Below the pieces are notes generated by a model. The model saw only the letters and a list, made by a program, of their open reading frames with translations. It searched no databases and was not told the origin of the DNA. A stretch of 64,000 nt of DNA from RUG754 sp964345365 (GTDB lineage: Bacteria > Bacillota > Clostridia > Peptostreptococcales > Anaerovoracaceae), in assembly GCA_964345365.1 (NCBI GenBank), contig CAYFQR010000002.1, positions 1 to 64,000 of the forward strand, in the 5' to 3' direction. Shown here piece after piece: positions 44,350 through 54,084 of this stretch. A program made the position numbers and the translations under genes. Numbering within the stretch: the stretch's first letter is position 1; each line of letters begins with the position of its first letter.

Positions 44350-44769
44350 TTAAATGCTGTGAATTGCGTCACAGTAAATGCAACGGTATGCTCTCTCCTC
44401 TTTATCGACAAGACGGAACTCGTGCACGATTTCCTGCTCAACCGAAGTGATGCACCGCGGATTCTTACACTTGATTACATCTCTGAGCGTAGTTGGAAGC
44501 GCCATGTGAAGCTTCTTAAAAAGCTTGTGGTTCTTAACTATATTAACCGTGATGTTGCTGTCCACATATCCTAACTTATTATAGTCCAAATCTATAATTT
44601 CGTCTATCTTTATAATGTCTTTCTTTCCGTATTTCACGCTTGAAGCGTTCTGAATAACCGCCACGCAATTATCGAGCTTGTCGAGCCCCAACAGCTCATA
44701 TATTTCCATACTCTTGCCCGCTTTGATATGGTCGAGTATGATTCCGTTTTCTACACCGTCAATATTCAT
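44350..44769 (-). CDS. pyrI: Aspartate carbamoyltransferase regulatory subunit
   Basis: This is the zinc-binding regulatory chain that gives PyrB nucleotide feedback. The 139-residue product has the N-terminal allosteric domain (VENGIILDHIKAGKSM) and the zinc ligands C101, C106, C130 and C133 (C-x4-C and C-x2-C). It lies 85 bases after pyrB, in the expected order. Confidence 0.95.
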   Translation of the reverse strand: MNIDGVENGIILDHIKAGKSMEIYELLGLDKLDNCVAVIQNASSVKYGKKDIIKIDEIIDLDYNKLGYVDSNITVNIVKNHKLFKKLHMALPTTLRDVIKCKNPRCITSVEQEIVHEFRLVDKEERAYRCIYCDAIHSI

Positions 44770-44854
44770 CTCTTACCCTCCGTATATATCTCAATCTTTT
44801 TCATCCGACATATTTCACTCGCAAAAAACACGCAAGCAAAATATTTTAAACTTT

Positions 44855-45790
44855 TTACTTTTTATTTTCCTTTTTTATTCCGAGCAGGAATAAAATCAGC
44901 GCCATCCTTATATGCTTACCCGACATAGCCTGATAAAAATAACATGCTCTCGGGTCATCATCAACCTCCACGGATATTTCATTCACTCTCGGCAGCGGGT
45001 GAAGTATTATAAGATTCTCTTTTGCCGTCTTGAGCTTTTCCAAAGTGAGAATATAGCTGTCTTTGAGCCTTATATAGTCTTCTTCGTTAAAGAAGCGTTC
45101 TTTCTGAACCCTCGTCATATAGAGAACATCAAGCTCCGGCATCGCATCCTCAAGAGAAGTCACCTCTTCCCATTCCGCACCCTTATTATCCATCCTTTCC
45201 TTTACATAGTCGGGAATCTGCAGCTCTACCGGCGATATGAGAACGAATTTGATTCCATGATATCTGAGTAATGCTTCAATGAGTGAATGTACCGTTCTTC
45301 CGAACTTAAGGTCTCCGCAAAGACCGACAGTCATATTATCGAAACCGCCTTTTTTTCTTTTAATAGTGAGAAGATCCGTCAATGTCTGTGTCGGATGAAA
45401 ATGCCCTCCGTCACCGCCGTTTATGATTGGCACGGTAGTCTTCTGTGAAGCGACTATCGGTGCTCCTTCCTTAGGGTGCCGCATTGCTATAATGTCAGCA
45501 TAGCATCCTACTGTCCTTATGGTGTCTGATACGCTTTCTCCTTTTGCCGCAGAGCTTGAATCCGCCGACGAAAATCCGAGAACGCTGCCTCCGAGTTCAA
45601 GCATTGCCGATTCAAAGCTCAGCCTCGTCCTCGTGCTCGGTTCAAAGAAGAGAGTCGCGAGTTTTTTGTGTCTGCATATATCCTCGTAATCCGCAGGATT
45701 TTCAGCTATATCGTCCGCCACTTCGATTAGACCTTCTATCTCCTCAAAGGTCAAATCCGTAATATTTATCAGATTTCTGATTTCTCTCAT
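44855..45790 (-). CDS. pyrB: Aspartate carbamoyltransferase catalytic subunit
   Basis: This joins carbamoyl phosphate and aspartate, the second step of pyrimidine synthesis. The 311-residue product has the carbamoyl-phosphate motif [16 protein letters not shown] and the aspartate-loop [10 protein letters not shown]. The start at 45790 overlaps the pyrE stop (TAATG) and follows GGAGAG; a longer reading to 45811 adds 7 residues inside pyrE. Confidence 0.96.
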   Translation of the reverse strand: MREIRNLINITDLTFEEIEGLIEVADDIAENPADYEDICRHKKLATLFFEPSTRTRLSFESAMLELGGSVLGFSSADSSSAAKGESVSDTIRTVGCYADIIAMRHPKEGAPIVASQKTTVPIINGGDGGHFHPTQTLTDLLTIKRKKGGFDNMTVGLCGDLKFGRTVHSLIEALLRYHGIKFVLISPVELQIPDYVKERMDNKGAEWEEVTSLEDAMPELDVLYMTRVQKERFFNEEDYIRLKDSYILTLEKLKTAKENLIILHPLPRVNEISVEVDDDPRACYFYQAMSGKHIRMALILFLLGIKKENKK

Positions 45791-46437
45791 TATTTTCTCT
45801 CCTCTCTCCAACTCTCATCCGACGGATTGTTTCTGAACCTTATAATTTTTTCTTTATCGCTTTCTTTAATATATCCTTCCGTAACGGCAATCTCCACTAA
45901 GGCGTCAAGGTCACAAAGGCTTACATTCCTTACGTTGCTCTCAGCCATTCTGTCGAGACCTCTTTTCATGCCGTAGGTGAATATGCTTGCTATTCCGAGT
46001 ACCTCGGCACCGAAATCCCTGAGAATATTTACCGTTTCTAAAACCGAACCGGCCGTTGAAATCAGGTCTTCAATAACCACTACTTTCTGTCCCTTTTCGA
46101 GTTTGCCCTCTATCCGATTGCTTCTTCCGTGATCCTTCGCCGACCCTCTCACATATCCCATAGGAATATTCATAAGGTGAGCCGTTATTGCCGCATGTGC
46201 TATTCCGGCTGTACTCGTGCCCATAAGCACCTCACATTCAGGGAAGTTTTCAAGTATAACTTCCTTAAGGCTCTCCTCAATGACAGTTCTCACTTCCGGT
46301 GCTGTCAGCGTAAGCCTGTTATCACAATAAATCGGGCTCTTGATTCCGCTCGCCCATATAAACGGCTCCTCCGGTCTCAAAAAAACCGCGCCTATCGAAA
46401 GCAGCCCCTCCGCCACCTTTTTCTTAATCTCACTCAT
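45790..46437 (-). CDS. pyrE: Orotate phosphoribosyltransferase
   Basis: This makes OMP from orotate and PRPP. The 215-residue product has the PRPP loop [14 protein letters not shown] and the catalytic loop [18 protein letters not shown]. It lies 28 bases after pyrF and is coupled to pyrB. Confidence 0.95.
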   Translation of the reverse strand: MSEIKKKVAEGLLSIGAVFLRPEEPFIWASGIKSPIYCDNRLTLTAPEVRTVIEESLKEVILENFPECEVLMGTSTAGIAHAAITAHLMNIPMGYVRGSAKDHGRSNRIEGKLEKGQKVVVIEDLISTAGSVLETVNILRDFGAEVLGIASIFTYGMKRGLDRMAESNVRNVSLCDLDALVEIAVTEGYIKESDKEKIIRFRNNPSDESWREERK

Positions 46438-46465
46438 ATTCAGCCTCCTGATTTACATAATTTTT

Positions 46466-47164
46466 TTATCCTAAAAACTCTCTATATGCTCTCTTATATG
46501 CATCTACCGGATTCAACGCCTCCGTTATCGGTCTGCCGACAACGATATAATCCGAACCTAATTCCTTTGCTTTTTCAGGGGTTGTCACCCTTTTTTGGTC
46601 GCCTTTCTCTCCCCCTTCGAACCTGACTCCCGGAGTCACTGTCAAAAAACCTTCTCCACAGACCCTATGCACTCTACCGGACTCAAGCGGTGAACACACC
46701 ACTCCGTCAAGTCCGGCTTCCTTTGCATTTGCCGCATATTTTTCAACCACCTCTTCGAGCGGTCTGTCTATCAAAAGCTCTCGCCGCATCGTTTCTTCAT
46801 CCGTTGAAGTAAGTTGAGTAACAGCGATGAGCAGCGGTCTTTTGCCGTTCTCTACCGTTAGCCCGTCAATCGCTGCGGACATCATCTTGGCCGTTCCCGC
46901 CGCATGAACGTTCACCATGTCTATGTCCAATCTGCTGAGCGATCTCATGGCCTTCATAACGGTATTCGGTATATCGTGAAGCTTCAAATCGAGAAAAACC
47001 TTATGTCCCCTCTTTTTTATTTCCCTCACCATATCAGGCCCTTCCGCATAAAAAAGCTCCATGCCTATCTTGACAAACGGCTTGTCTTCCTCGAACCTGT
47101 CCAAAAACTCAAGAGTTTCTTTTTTACTTGCGAAATCGCAGGCGATTATTACATCCTTTCCCAT
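46466..47164 (-). CDS. pyrF: Orotidine 5'-phosphate decarboxylase
   Basis: This makes UMP from OMP. The 232-residue product has the catalytic DLKLHDIPNTV (D-x-K-x2-D), the start IIACDFASKKE and the phosphate loop VTPGVRF and VVGRPI. It overlaps pyrD by 16 bases, with a GGGGG site inside the end of pyrD. Confidence 0.95.
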   Translation of the reverse strand: MGKDVIIACDFASKKETLEFLDRFEEDKPFVKIGMELFYAEGPDMVREIKKRGHKVFLDLKLHDIPNTVMKAMRSLSRLDIDMVNVHAAGTAKMMSAAIDGLTVENGKRPLLIAVTQLTSTDEETMRRELLIDRPLEEVVEKYAANAKEAGLDGVVCSPLESGRVHRVCGEGFLTVTPGVRFEGGEKGDQKRVTTPEKAKELGSDYIVVGRPITEALNPVDAYKRAYREFLG

Positions 47165-48078
47165 TCTCTTAAACCCCCTATAATATCACTCAATTTATCT
47201 ATGCCGTACTTATCCATTACGGCGGGAAGCTCCTCTATTATTTCCTTGCAGGCGAAAGGATTGACGAGGTTCGCCGCGCCGACCTGAACCGCCGTCGCAC
47301 CCGCAAGCATCATCTCGATTACGTCCTCCGCCTTAGAGATTCCGCCCATCCCGACTACGGGAATCTTTACCGCCTCATAGACCTGATATACCATCCTGAG
47401 AGCCACCGGGAATACGGCGGGGCCGCTCATGCCGCCCGTTATATTGGCTAAAACCGGCTTTCTCCTGTTTAGGTCAATCCTCATCCCGAGCAGCGTGTTT
47501 ATGAGGCTGATTCCGTCCGCGCCTTCACTCTCACAGGCTGAAGCTATCTCGGCAATATCGGTTACATTGGGCGAAAGTTTAATGATTACCGGCTTTTCGG
47601 TAACTTTCTTAACGGACTTCGTAACCTCGGCAGCCGCTTTTTTATCAGTACCGAAAGCCATTCCGCCACCATGTACATTCGGGCAGCTTATATTTATCTC
47701 GAACCAGCCTATCTGCTCGGAATCGTTCAATATCCTGACGGTCTCCACATAATCATCTATGCTGAAACCGCTGACATTAGCCATGACGGGCTTATGAAAA
47801 TAACCTCTCATCTCCGGCAGTATTTCATCTCTCACACGGATTGCACCCGGATTTTCAAGCCCTACGGAGTTTAACATTCCCTGCGGTATCTCAGCTATTC
47901 TCGGCAGCGGGTTTCCCTCTCTCTCATTAAGTGTGGTTCCTTTGAAAGAGAAAGTTCCGAGCATGTTGATATCATATAGCTCGCTGAATTCCTTCCCGAA
48001 TCCGAATGTACCGGACGCGGGTATGATAGGGTTGTCAAGCTCGATATTACATAGCTTTGTTTTCAATCTGTCTACCAT
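47149..48078 (-). CDS. pyrD: Dihydroorotate dehydrogenase, class 1B catalytic subunit
   Basis: This FMN enzyme oxidises dihydroorotate to orotate and, with PyrK, uses NAD. The 309-residue product has NPIIPASGTFGFG at the start, the catalytic Cys in NISCPNVHGGGM, and the FMN phosphate site GMGGISKAEDV. The start at 48078 overlaps pyrK by 7 bases and follows GGAGG; an upstream reading to 48162 is not supported by the family. Confidence 0.95.
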   Translation of the reverse strand: MVDRLKTKLCNIELDNPIIPASGTFGFGKEFSELYDINMLGTFSFKGTTLNEREGNPLPRIAEIPQGMLNSVGLENPGAIRVRDEILPEMRGYFHKPVMANVSGFSIDDYVETVRILNDSEQIGWFEINISCPNVHGGGMAFGTDKKAAAEVTKSVKKVTEKPVIIKLSPNVTDIAEIASACESEGADGISLINTLLGMRIDLNRRKPVLANITGGMSGPAVFPVALRMVYQVYEAVKIPVVGMGGISKAEDVIEMMLAGATAVQVGAANLVNPFACKEIIEELPAVMDKYGIDKLSDIIGGLREWERM

Positions 48079-48809
48079 ATTATTTCCTCCCTCTTGAGTA
48101 CCGGGCCGTCTTTGCAGATTCTCTTGTTTCCGTATTTTGTCTTGCACGAACAGCCCATGCATACACCGAAGCCGCAGCCCATGCGCTCCTCGAAGCTGTA
48201 CTCACCGCCTGATGCGGCAATCTTCTCTATCGCCTCAAACATTGCCATCGGCCCGCAGGTATACAAATATGTATAGCTGAGGGTTTTCATAACGTCAGTC
48301 ACGAAACCCTTCTCGCCCACACTTCCGTCTACCGTGCAGACATAGGTGTTCACTCCAAGCGCCCTGAACTCATCCGAAAAAAAGACCTCATCAGAACCGT
48401 TAAATCCCAAAATTACCGAGATATCTTCAGGCTTAACTGTCTTAATAAGTTCCTTTGCGAGTTCATACATCGGCGGTATCCCTACGCCTCCCCCGATCAG
48501 CAGAGGTCTATTGCCCGCCCTTGATACGTCAAAGCCGTTTCCGAGCCCTGTGAGGACATCGAGGGTTTCGCCCGTCTTCATCTCCGACATTTTGCCCGTA
48601 CCCGCTCCTACTTTTTTATAGATTATCGTAAGTTTATCGCCGTCCGAAGAAGCTACCGAAATCGGTCTCCTCAGATAGAGCCCGTCGAGCTTTATGTTTA
48701 TGAACTGTCCGGGCTTCGTAAGAGCAGAGCAGTCTCCCTCAAGCTCCATGAGGTAGATTTTCTTCGCAATCTCCCTGTTGTCCCTTATTCTAAATATCCC
48801 TTGCTTCAT
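48072..48809 (-). CDS. pyrK: Dihydroorotate dehydrogenase B electron-transfer subunit
   Basis: This FAD and [2Fe-2S] protein passes electrons from PyrD to NAD. The 245-residue product has the FAD motif LRRPISVAS, GTGKMSEMKTGETLDVLTGLGNGF, NAD region LLIGGGVGIPP, and the iron-sulfur cysteines in MGCGFGVCMGCSCKT plus a later Cys. It lies 114 bases after pyrC. Confidence 0.95.
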   Translation of the reverse strand: MKQGIFRIRDNREIAKKIYLMELEGDCSALTKPGQFINIKLDGLYLRRPISVASSDGDKLTIIYKKVGAGTGKMSEMKTGETLDVLTGLGNGFDVSRAGNRPLLIGGGVGIPPMYELAKELIKTVKPEDISVILGFNGSDEVFFSDEFRALGVNTYVCTVDGSVGEKGFVTDVMKTLSYTYLYTCGPMAMFEAIEKIAASGGEYSFEERMGCGFGVCMGCSCKTKYGNKRICKDGPVLKREEIIW

Positions 48810-48923
48810 GTATTTTTACCTGCCTTATTTTTTTTCATATTCATAGACATGTTTATTAATTATCAGCCGCCCTGTCACTGATGTGCCTATTAAATGCTTT
48901 TCCGAACTTATTTAGAGTTGCAT

Positions 48924-50117
48924 CTATATATTCTCATGGATTCTGAATCCGTCCACAACGCTTAATATACACCTTCCGTAAACCTTCATGCCTGTGAACG
49001 GAGTGGCTCTTCCCATCGACTTGAAACTCTCCGGCTTTATCTCATACTCGTTCTTTACCTCCCAAACCGAGAAGTTTTCCGTCCTGTCCAATTCATCAAG
49101 CCCGAATCTCCTTCTCGGATTCGCGCTCATAAGTTCAACGAGCTTTTCGAGGCTGATAATTCCTTTTTTTACGAAGTTCGAATACATTATCGGGAAGCAG
49201 GTCTCAAGCCCGACTATCCCCATCGCGCTGTCCCTCAGCCCCTTGGATTTTTCTTCTACGGAATGAGGCGCATGGTCTGTCGCTATCATATCTATCGTGC
49301 CGTCCTTAAGCCCCTCGACAAGTGCGAGCCTGTCTTCCTCACTCCTTATCGGCGGATTCATCTTGAATCTTCCGTCTTCCTCAAGGCACATATCATTTAA
49401 TATAAGGTAGTGAGGCGCCGTTTCGCAGCTTATGTCTATACCCTCGTTTTTAGCCTTACGAATCAATTCTACGCTTTCTTTTGTCGATATGTGACATACA
49501 TGGAACTTACAGCCTGTTTCTCTCGCGAGCCTTATATCCCTTTCTATCGGCTTCCACTCACTCTCGGATGATATGCCCGCATGCCCGTGCAGCCTTGCAT
49601 ATTCACCCTCATGAATATATCCTTTATTTCTCAGCTTCATATCCTCGCAATGCGCCGCTATCACTTTATTTAATTTTTTTGCACGGAACATAGCATCTCG
49701 CATGAGTTCTTCATTATTGAGCCCAACTCCGTCATCCGAGAAACCACAGACAAAAGGTGCAATTTCTTCAAGCTCCGAAAGCTCAAACCCCCGCTCTCCC
49801 TTGGTAATCGACCCGTACGGAATAACGCTTATGTATGAATCTCTGTTAATTATGTCGAGCTGTTCTTTCAGGTTCTCCAAACAATCAGGGACAGGATTGA
49901 GATTAGGCATGCTGAAAACATGCGAGTAGCCTGAAACTGCCGCCGCCTCGGTTCCCGTCTTTATGGTTTCTTTATAAAAAAATCCCGGCTCTCTCAGATG
50001 TACGTGAACATCTGTAAAAGACGGGACAATAATAATATCGGATTCCGGGTATTCCGATAAACGTGAATACTGCTCCTCCGTGACATATTTTTTTATGTTT
50101 TCCCTTTCGGTTATCAC
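48924..50117 (-). CDS. pyrC: Dihydroorotase (class I)
   Basis: This closes carbamoyl aspartate to dihydroorotate. The 397-residue product has the zinc ligands in DVHVHLREPG, FSDDGVG, AAHCED and CHISTKE, and the catalytic Asp in ATDHAPHS, so the active site looks complete. The N terminus lacks part of the usual small beta domain. The start codon is GTG after GGAGGA, directly downstream of the PyrR attenuator. It is the first gene of the pyr unit; pyrR is not here. Confidence 0.93.
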   Translation of the reverse strand: MITERENIKKYVTEEQYSRLSEYPESDIIIVPSFTDVHVHLREPGFFYKETIKTGTEAAAVSGYSHVFSMPNLNPVPDCLENLKEQLDIINRDSYISVIPYGSITKGERGFELSELEEIAPFVCGFSDDGVGLNNEELMRDAMFRAKKLNKVIAAHCEDMKLRNKGYIHEGEYARLHGHAGISSESEWKPIERDIRLARETGCKFHVCHISTKESVELIRKAKNEGIDISCETAPHYLILNDMCLEEDGRFKMNPPIRSEEDRLALVEGLKDGTIDMIATDHAPHSVEEKSKGLRDSAMGIVGLETCFPIMYSNFVKKGIISLEKLVELMSANPRRRFGLDELDRTENFSVWEVKNEYEIKPESFKSMGRATPFTGMKVYGRCILSVVDGFRIHENI

Positions 50118-50138
50118 GCCAAATTCCTCCTACGATAT

Positions 50139-50170
50139 GAAAAAACGGCTATTCACTAAAGAACAGCCGT
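50139..50170 (-). terminator. Attenuator terminator of the pyr operon
   Basis: In RNA sense the stem ACGGCUGUUC/GAAUAGCCGU has 10 pairs (one G-U) and loop UUUAGU, followed by UUUUU. It ends 22 bases before the pyrC start. Confidence 0.88.
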
Positions 50171-50262
50171 ATGCATGACAAAATAATTATATCGCATAAT
50201 ATATAATCGAACTCGATCTTTAGCTGTCCTTCGCGGCCTCTCCGGACCGTCTCTTAAAGTAC
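50139..50262 (-). promoter_or_regulatory. PyrR-binding attenuation leader
   Basis: The leader holds GGTCCGGAGAGGCC (minus-strand sense, 50235-50248), which matches the PyrR anti-antiterminator loop of known pyr leaders (UCC-x-GAGAGG). CTAAAGA (50217-50223) can pair either with the upstream CTTTAAG (50253-50259), closing the PyrR hairpin, or with TCTTTAG inside the terminator. The two folds are mutually exclusive, as attenuation needs. Confidence 0.85.
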
Positions 50263-50268
50263 AACTAC

Positions 50269-50297
50269 ATGATAAAACAAATCTCTGAAAAATTCAA
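50269..50297 (-). promoter_or_regulatory. Promoter of the pyr operon
   Basis: TTGAAT, 17 bases, TATCAT on the minus strand, directly upstream of the PyrR leader. Confidence 0.7.
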
Positions 50298-50309
50298 CTG
50301 TTTTTTTGA

Positions 50310-50341
50310 AAGTTCCCCTGCAAAAAATTTGCAGAAAACTT
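50310..50341 (-). terminator. Hairpin after purL, possible terminator
   Basis: A stem of about 14 pairs with one bulged G (AAGTTTTC-TGCAAA in minus sense) starts 6 bases after the purL stop. Only three U follow, so termination may be weak. It separates the pur and pyr units. Confidence 0.45.
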
Positions 50342-50347
50342 GCACCT

Positions 50348-53300
50348 TTACTTCTTAAAATACTCGACCGCGGCTCTGAACAGCTGCATGTCATAATTGC
50401 CCGGCACATTCATATAAAGGCCGTTTCCGATTCTCTCGGAGTGTCCCATTTTGCCGAATACCCTGCCGTCCGGCGACAACAAGCCTTCCACAGCCAAGTC
50501 CGAGCCGTTAGGGTTGAATTGAACATCGAATGTGGCATTCCCCTCTAAATCCACATACTGTGTCATAATCTGCCCTCTGCCGATGAGTTCTCTCTTAAGC
50601 TTCTCGGGTGCTATGAATCTTCCTTCGCCGTGTGAAATAGGAACGGAATATATTTCGCCTACTTCACAGTATTTGAGCCATGGGGAATTCACCGAAGCTA
50701 TCCTCGTCCTTACTATCTTCGACTGGTGGCGTGCTATCCTGTTAAATGTTAAAGTCGCACATTCCTCATCGGTGTCGATTATCTTACCGTACGGTACGAG
50801 CCCGAGCTTGATGAGGGCTTGGAAGCCGTTGCATATTCCCGCCATGAGACCGTCCCTATTGTCTAAAAGGTCAGTCACAGCCTCTTTAATTTCCTCGTTT
50901 CTGAAGAATGCCGTTATAAACTTGCCGGAACCCGACGGTTCGTCTCCTCCCGAAAATCCGCCCGGAATAAATATCATCTGACTGCTTCTTATCTCTTTTG
51001 CAAAATCCTCCACGGATTTTTCCACCATTGCGGAATTTAGGTTCTTTATTATGAATATCTCCGTATCCGCTCCTGCCGCCCTGAATGCCTTGGCGGAATC
51101 ATATTCGCAATTTGTACCCGGGAATACCGGAATCAGAACCTTAGGCGTTTCAACCCTTCTCACAGGACTTGCCATCGGTCTTGCTCGGAACGAAATATTC
51201 GAAACTTCGTCTGACGGCGTTTCAATGTTACATGTAAACACAGGCTCCAGTTTATCCTCATATATCTTTTCAAGTTCGGCGATTTCGATTTTTTCACCGG
51301 CCCTTGAAATATATGATTCGCTTGTCGTCATACCGAGTAGCGTGCCGAAGAACGCGGCATTTTCAAGTACTGAATACCTGATTTCCTCCGCCGCTTCCAA
51401 AATGAACGAGCCGTAAGAATAGCCGAATATTTCTTCAAGTGAAATGTCGTTGGCATAAATGAAGCCATGTCCGTTACCGATACACATCTTGAATACCGCT
51501 TCCGCGATTCCTCCGTATGTCGGAGTGTAGAGCGCATTTATGTTTTGATTTTTCTTTTGTTCTCCTATGAATCTGAAAATTTCCTTTAAGGAATCTCTGT
51601 CCGGAAGTCCTCGCTCATCATATCTCGGCTTTAACAGATATACCCTTGAATCCGATTTTTTGAACTCCGGCGAAATTACGTCGGTTAGCCTGCCCGTAGT
51701 AACGGCAAATGATATAAGTGTAGGAGGAACGTGAATGTCCTCGAATGTTCCCGACATCGAGTCCTTGCCGCCGATTGCAGCGAAGCCCATATCCATCTGA
51801 GCGTCGAGTGCGCCGAGAAGCGCCGCGAAAGGAACTCCCCATTTACGCGGGTCTTTTCCGAGTTTCTCAAAATATTCCTGGAACGAAAGATATACATCCT
51901 TAAGCTCCGCTCCGTGTGCTGCCAGCTTACATATAGATTCGATTACCGCAAGATATGCTCCGTTAAAAGGATTCCTCTCGGTGATAAACGGGTTATATCC
52001 GTATGACATGAAGCTTACGGTGTCCGTATCTTCCTTCTCAACGGATATTTTGTTAACCATTGCCTGTACAGGCGTCCTCTGATATTTGCCGCCGAAAGGC
52101 ATGAGCACCGAGCCTGCACCTATCGTGGAGTCAAACCTCTCGGAGAGCCCGCGCTTAGAGCAAACATTGAGGTCTCCTACAAGCTCGGCATACCCTGCCT
52201 TAAAGTCGTCCGGAACATCTTTTTCATATTCTGAAATCTCGCCGACGTTTACGCTCATGTGCTTTTCCGCACCGTTTGAGTCAAGGAATTCTCTCGAAAT
52301 GTCCACTATAGCCCTGCCGTTCCAATTAAGAACGAGCCTCGGTTCTTCCGTCACAACGGCAACCTCCGTCGCTTCCAGGTTCTCCGTTTCGGCAAGCTCG
52401 ATGAATCTTTCTTTATCTTCAGCCTCAATAACGACAGCCATTCTCTCCTGAGATTCGGATATGGCAAGCTCAGTTCCGTCAAGTCCCTCATATTTCTTTG
52501 GAACTTTGTTGAGGTCAACTATAAGTCCGTCGGCAAGCTCGCCTATCGCAACGGAAACACCGCCCGCGCCGAAGTCGTTGCAGCGTTTTATAAGCGATGA
52601 TGCCTCATGATTCCTGAAAAGCCTCTGCAGCTTTCTTTCTTCGGGCGCATTGCCTTTCTGAACCTCCGCCCCGCAGGATTCGAGTGATTCCACACTGTGT
52701 GACTTAGAGGAGCCTGTCGCGCCGCCGAGTCCGTCTCTTCCCGTCCTCCCGCCGAGGAGTATAACAATATCTCCCGGAGCGGGAACCTCGCGCCTTACGT
52801 TCCTTTGAGGAGCCGCAGCGATAACCGCGCCGACTTCCATTCTCTTTGCTATGTATCCCGGATGATAGATTTCCTCAACCTGTCCGGTTGCGAGCCCTAT
52901 CTGATTGCCGTAAGAGCTGTAGCCGTTTGCGGCGGTTTTGACAATCGTCCTCTGAGGAAGCTTGCCCGGCAATGTTTCACTTACCGGAACAAGCGGGTTG
53001 CCGGCACCCGTAACTCTCATTGCCGCATAAACATAACTTCTTCCCGAAAGAGGGTCTCTTATTGCGCCGCCTACGCATGTTGCCGCACCGCCGAAGGGCT
53101 CGATTTCGGTAGGATGATTGTGAGTTTCGTTCTTGAAAAGCAGAAGCCAATCTTCGTCTTTGTCCCCAACTCTTACCTTTATCTTTACCGTACAAGCATT
53201 TATCTCGTCGCTTTCATCAAGCTTATCTAAAAGTCCGCGCTTTTTAAGAGATTTCGCGGCAATAGTTCCGATATCCATAAGAGATATCGGTTTCGTTCTG

Positions 53301-54064
53301 CCCAGGTCTTTTCTTATGTTGATATATCTCTCATACGCTTCTTGGATATAATCGTCATCAAAGAGCACACCGTCTATTATCGTATTAAAAGTGGTATGTC
53401 TGCAGTGATCCGACCAATAAGTGTCTATCACCTTTATTTCCGTGACGGTAGGATTTCTTCTTTCAGAAGCAAAATATTCTCTGCAAAAGATTAAATCCGG
53501 CAAGTCCATAGCAAGTCCGGTCTCTTTAATCATCTCTTCAAGTTCTTCATCGGAACTGTCGATGAAACCGTCAAGAACCTCAACATCCGAAGGTATTTCA
53601 TACTTCATCTCGAGAGAATTCGGAACTTCAAGAGACGCTTCTCTTGATTCAACAGGATTTATGAGATATGTTTTTATTTCACATAATTCATTTTCTGTCA
53701 ACTCGCCCGAAAGAAGATAAACTCTTGCCGACCTTACCTCAGGTCTTTCGCCTTTTGATATGAGCTGAATACATTCGGCGGCGGAAGAAGCTCTCTGGTC
53801 AAACTGTCCGGGCAGATATTCGACTGCGAATACGTAGTCCGCTTCAGGCAGCTCGGTCATGGTTTTGTCGAGCTGCGGCTCAGAGAACACCGTTCTTACG
53901 GCGTAGTCAAACAGCTCGCTGCTTATCCCTTCACAATCATATCGGTTAAGAAGTCTGAGCCTTTTTAAGCCGCTTATTCCGAGCAGCTCTTTTATGTCAG
54001 CTAAAACTCCTCTCGCCTCATTGTCAAGTCCCTGTTTTTTTTCAACATAAATTCTGAATACCAT
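50348..54064 (-). CDS. purL: Phosphoribosylformylglycinamidine synthase (fused)
   Basis: This converts FGAR to FGAM with ATP and glutamine. The 1238-residue single-chain form has an N-terminal PurS-like part, two AIRS-type halves (TVTEIKVIDTYWSDHCRHTTF, FKNETHNHPTEIEPFGGAATC and, in the second half, GGKDSMSG), and a C-terminal class I glutaminase with the Cys in MAGICNGFQALIKLGL and His in SHGEGRF. The glutaminase is intact here, in contrast to PurF. It is the last gene of the purine run, 20 bases after purD. Confidence 0.96.
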   Translation of the reverse strand: MVFRIYVEKKQGLDNEARGVLADIKELLGISGLKRLRLLNRYDCEGISSELFDYAVRTVFSEPQLDKTMTELPEADYVFAVEYLPGQFDQRASSAAECIQLISKGERPEVRSARVYLLSGELTENELCEIKTYLINPVESREASLEVPNSLEMKYEIPSDVEVLDGFIDSSDEELEEMIKETGLAMDLPDLIFCREYFASERRNPTVTEIKVIDTYWSDHCRHTTFNTIIDGVLFDDDYIQEAYERYINIRKDLGRTKPISLMDIGTIAAKSLKKRGLLDKLDESDEINACTVKIKVRVGDKDEDWLLLFKNETHNHPTEIEPFGGAATCVGGAIRDPLSGRSYVYAAMRVTGAGNPLVPVSETLPGKLPQRTIVKTAANGYSSYGNQIGLATGQVEEIYHPGYIAKRMEVGAVIAAAPQRNVRREVPAPGDIVILLGGRTGRDGLGGATGSSKSHSVESLESCGAEVQKGNAPEERKLQRLFRNHEASSLIKRCNDFGAGGVSVAIGELADGLIVDLNKVPKKYEGLDGTELAISESQERMAVVIEAEDKERFIELAETENLEATEVAVVTEEPRLVLNWNGRAIVDISREFLDSNGAEKHMSVNVGEISEYEKDVPDDFKAGYAELVGDLNVCSKRGLSERFDSTIGAGSVLMPFGGKYQRTPVQAMVNKISVEKEDTDTVSFMSYGYNPFITERNPFNGAYLAVIESICKLAAHGAELKDVYLSFQEYFEKLGKDPRKWGVPFAALLGALDAQMDMGFAAIGGKDSMSGTFEDIHVPPTLISFAVTTGRLTDVISPEFKKSDSRVYLLKPRYDERGLPDRDSLKEIFRFIGEQKKNQNINALYTPTYGGIAEAVFKMCIGNGHGFIYANDISLEEIFGYSYGSFILEAAEEIRYSVLENAAFFGTLLGMTTSESYISRAGEKIEIAELEKIYEDKLEPVFTCNIETPSDEVSNISFRARPMASPVRRVETPKVLIPVFPGTNCEYDSAKAFRAAGADTEIFIIKNLNSAMVEKSVEDFAKEIRSSQMIFIPGGFSGGDEPSGSGKFITAFFRNEEIKEAVTDLLDNRDGLMAGICNGFQALIKLGLVPYGKIIDTDEECATLTFNRIARHQSKIVRTRIASVNSPWLKYCEVGEIYSVPISHGEGRFIAPEKLKRELIGRGQIMTQYVDLEGNATFDVQFNPNGSDLAVEGLLSPDGRVFGKMGHSERIGNGLYMNVPGNYDMQLFRAAVEYFKK

Positions 54065-54084
54065 TGTTTTTCTCCTACTCTGTT

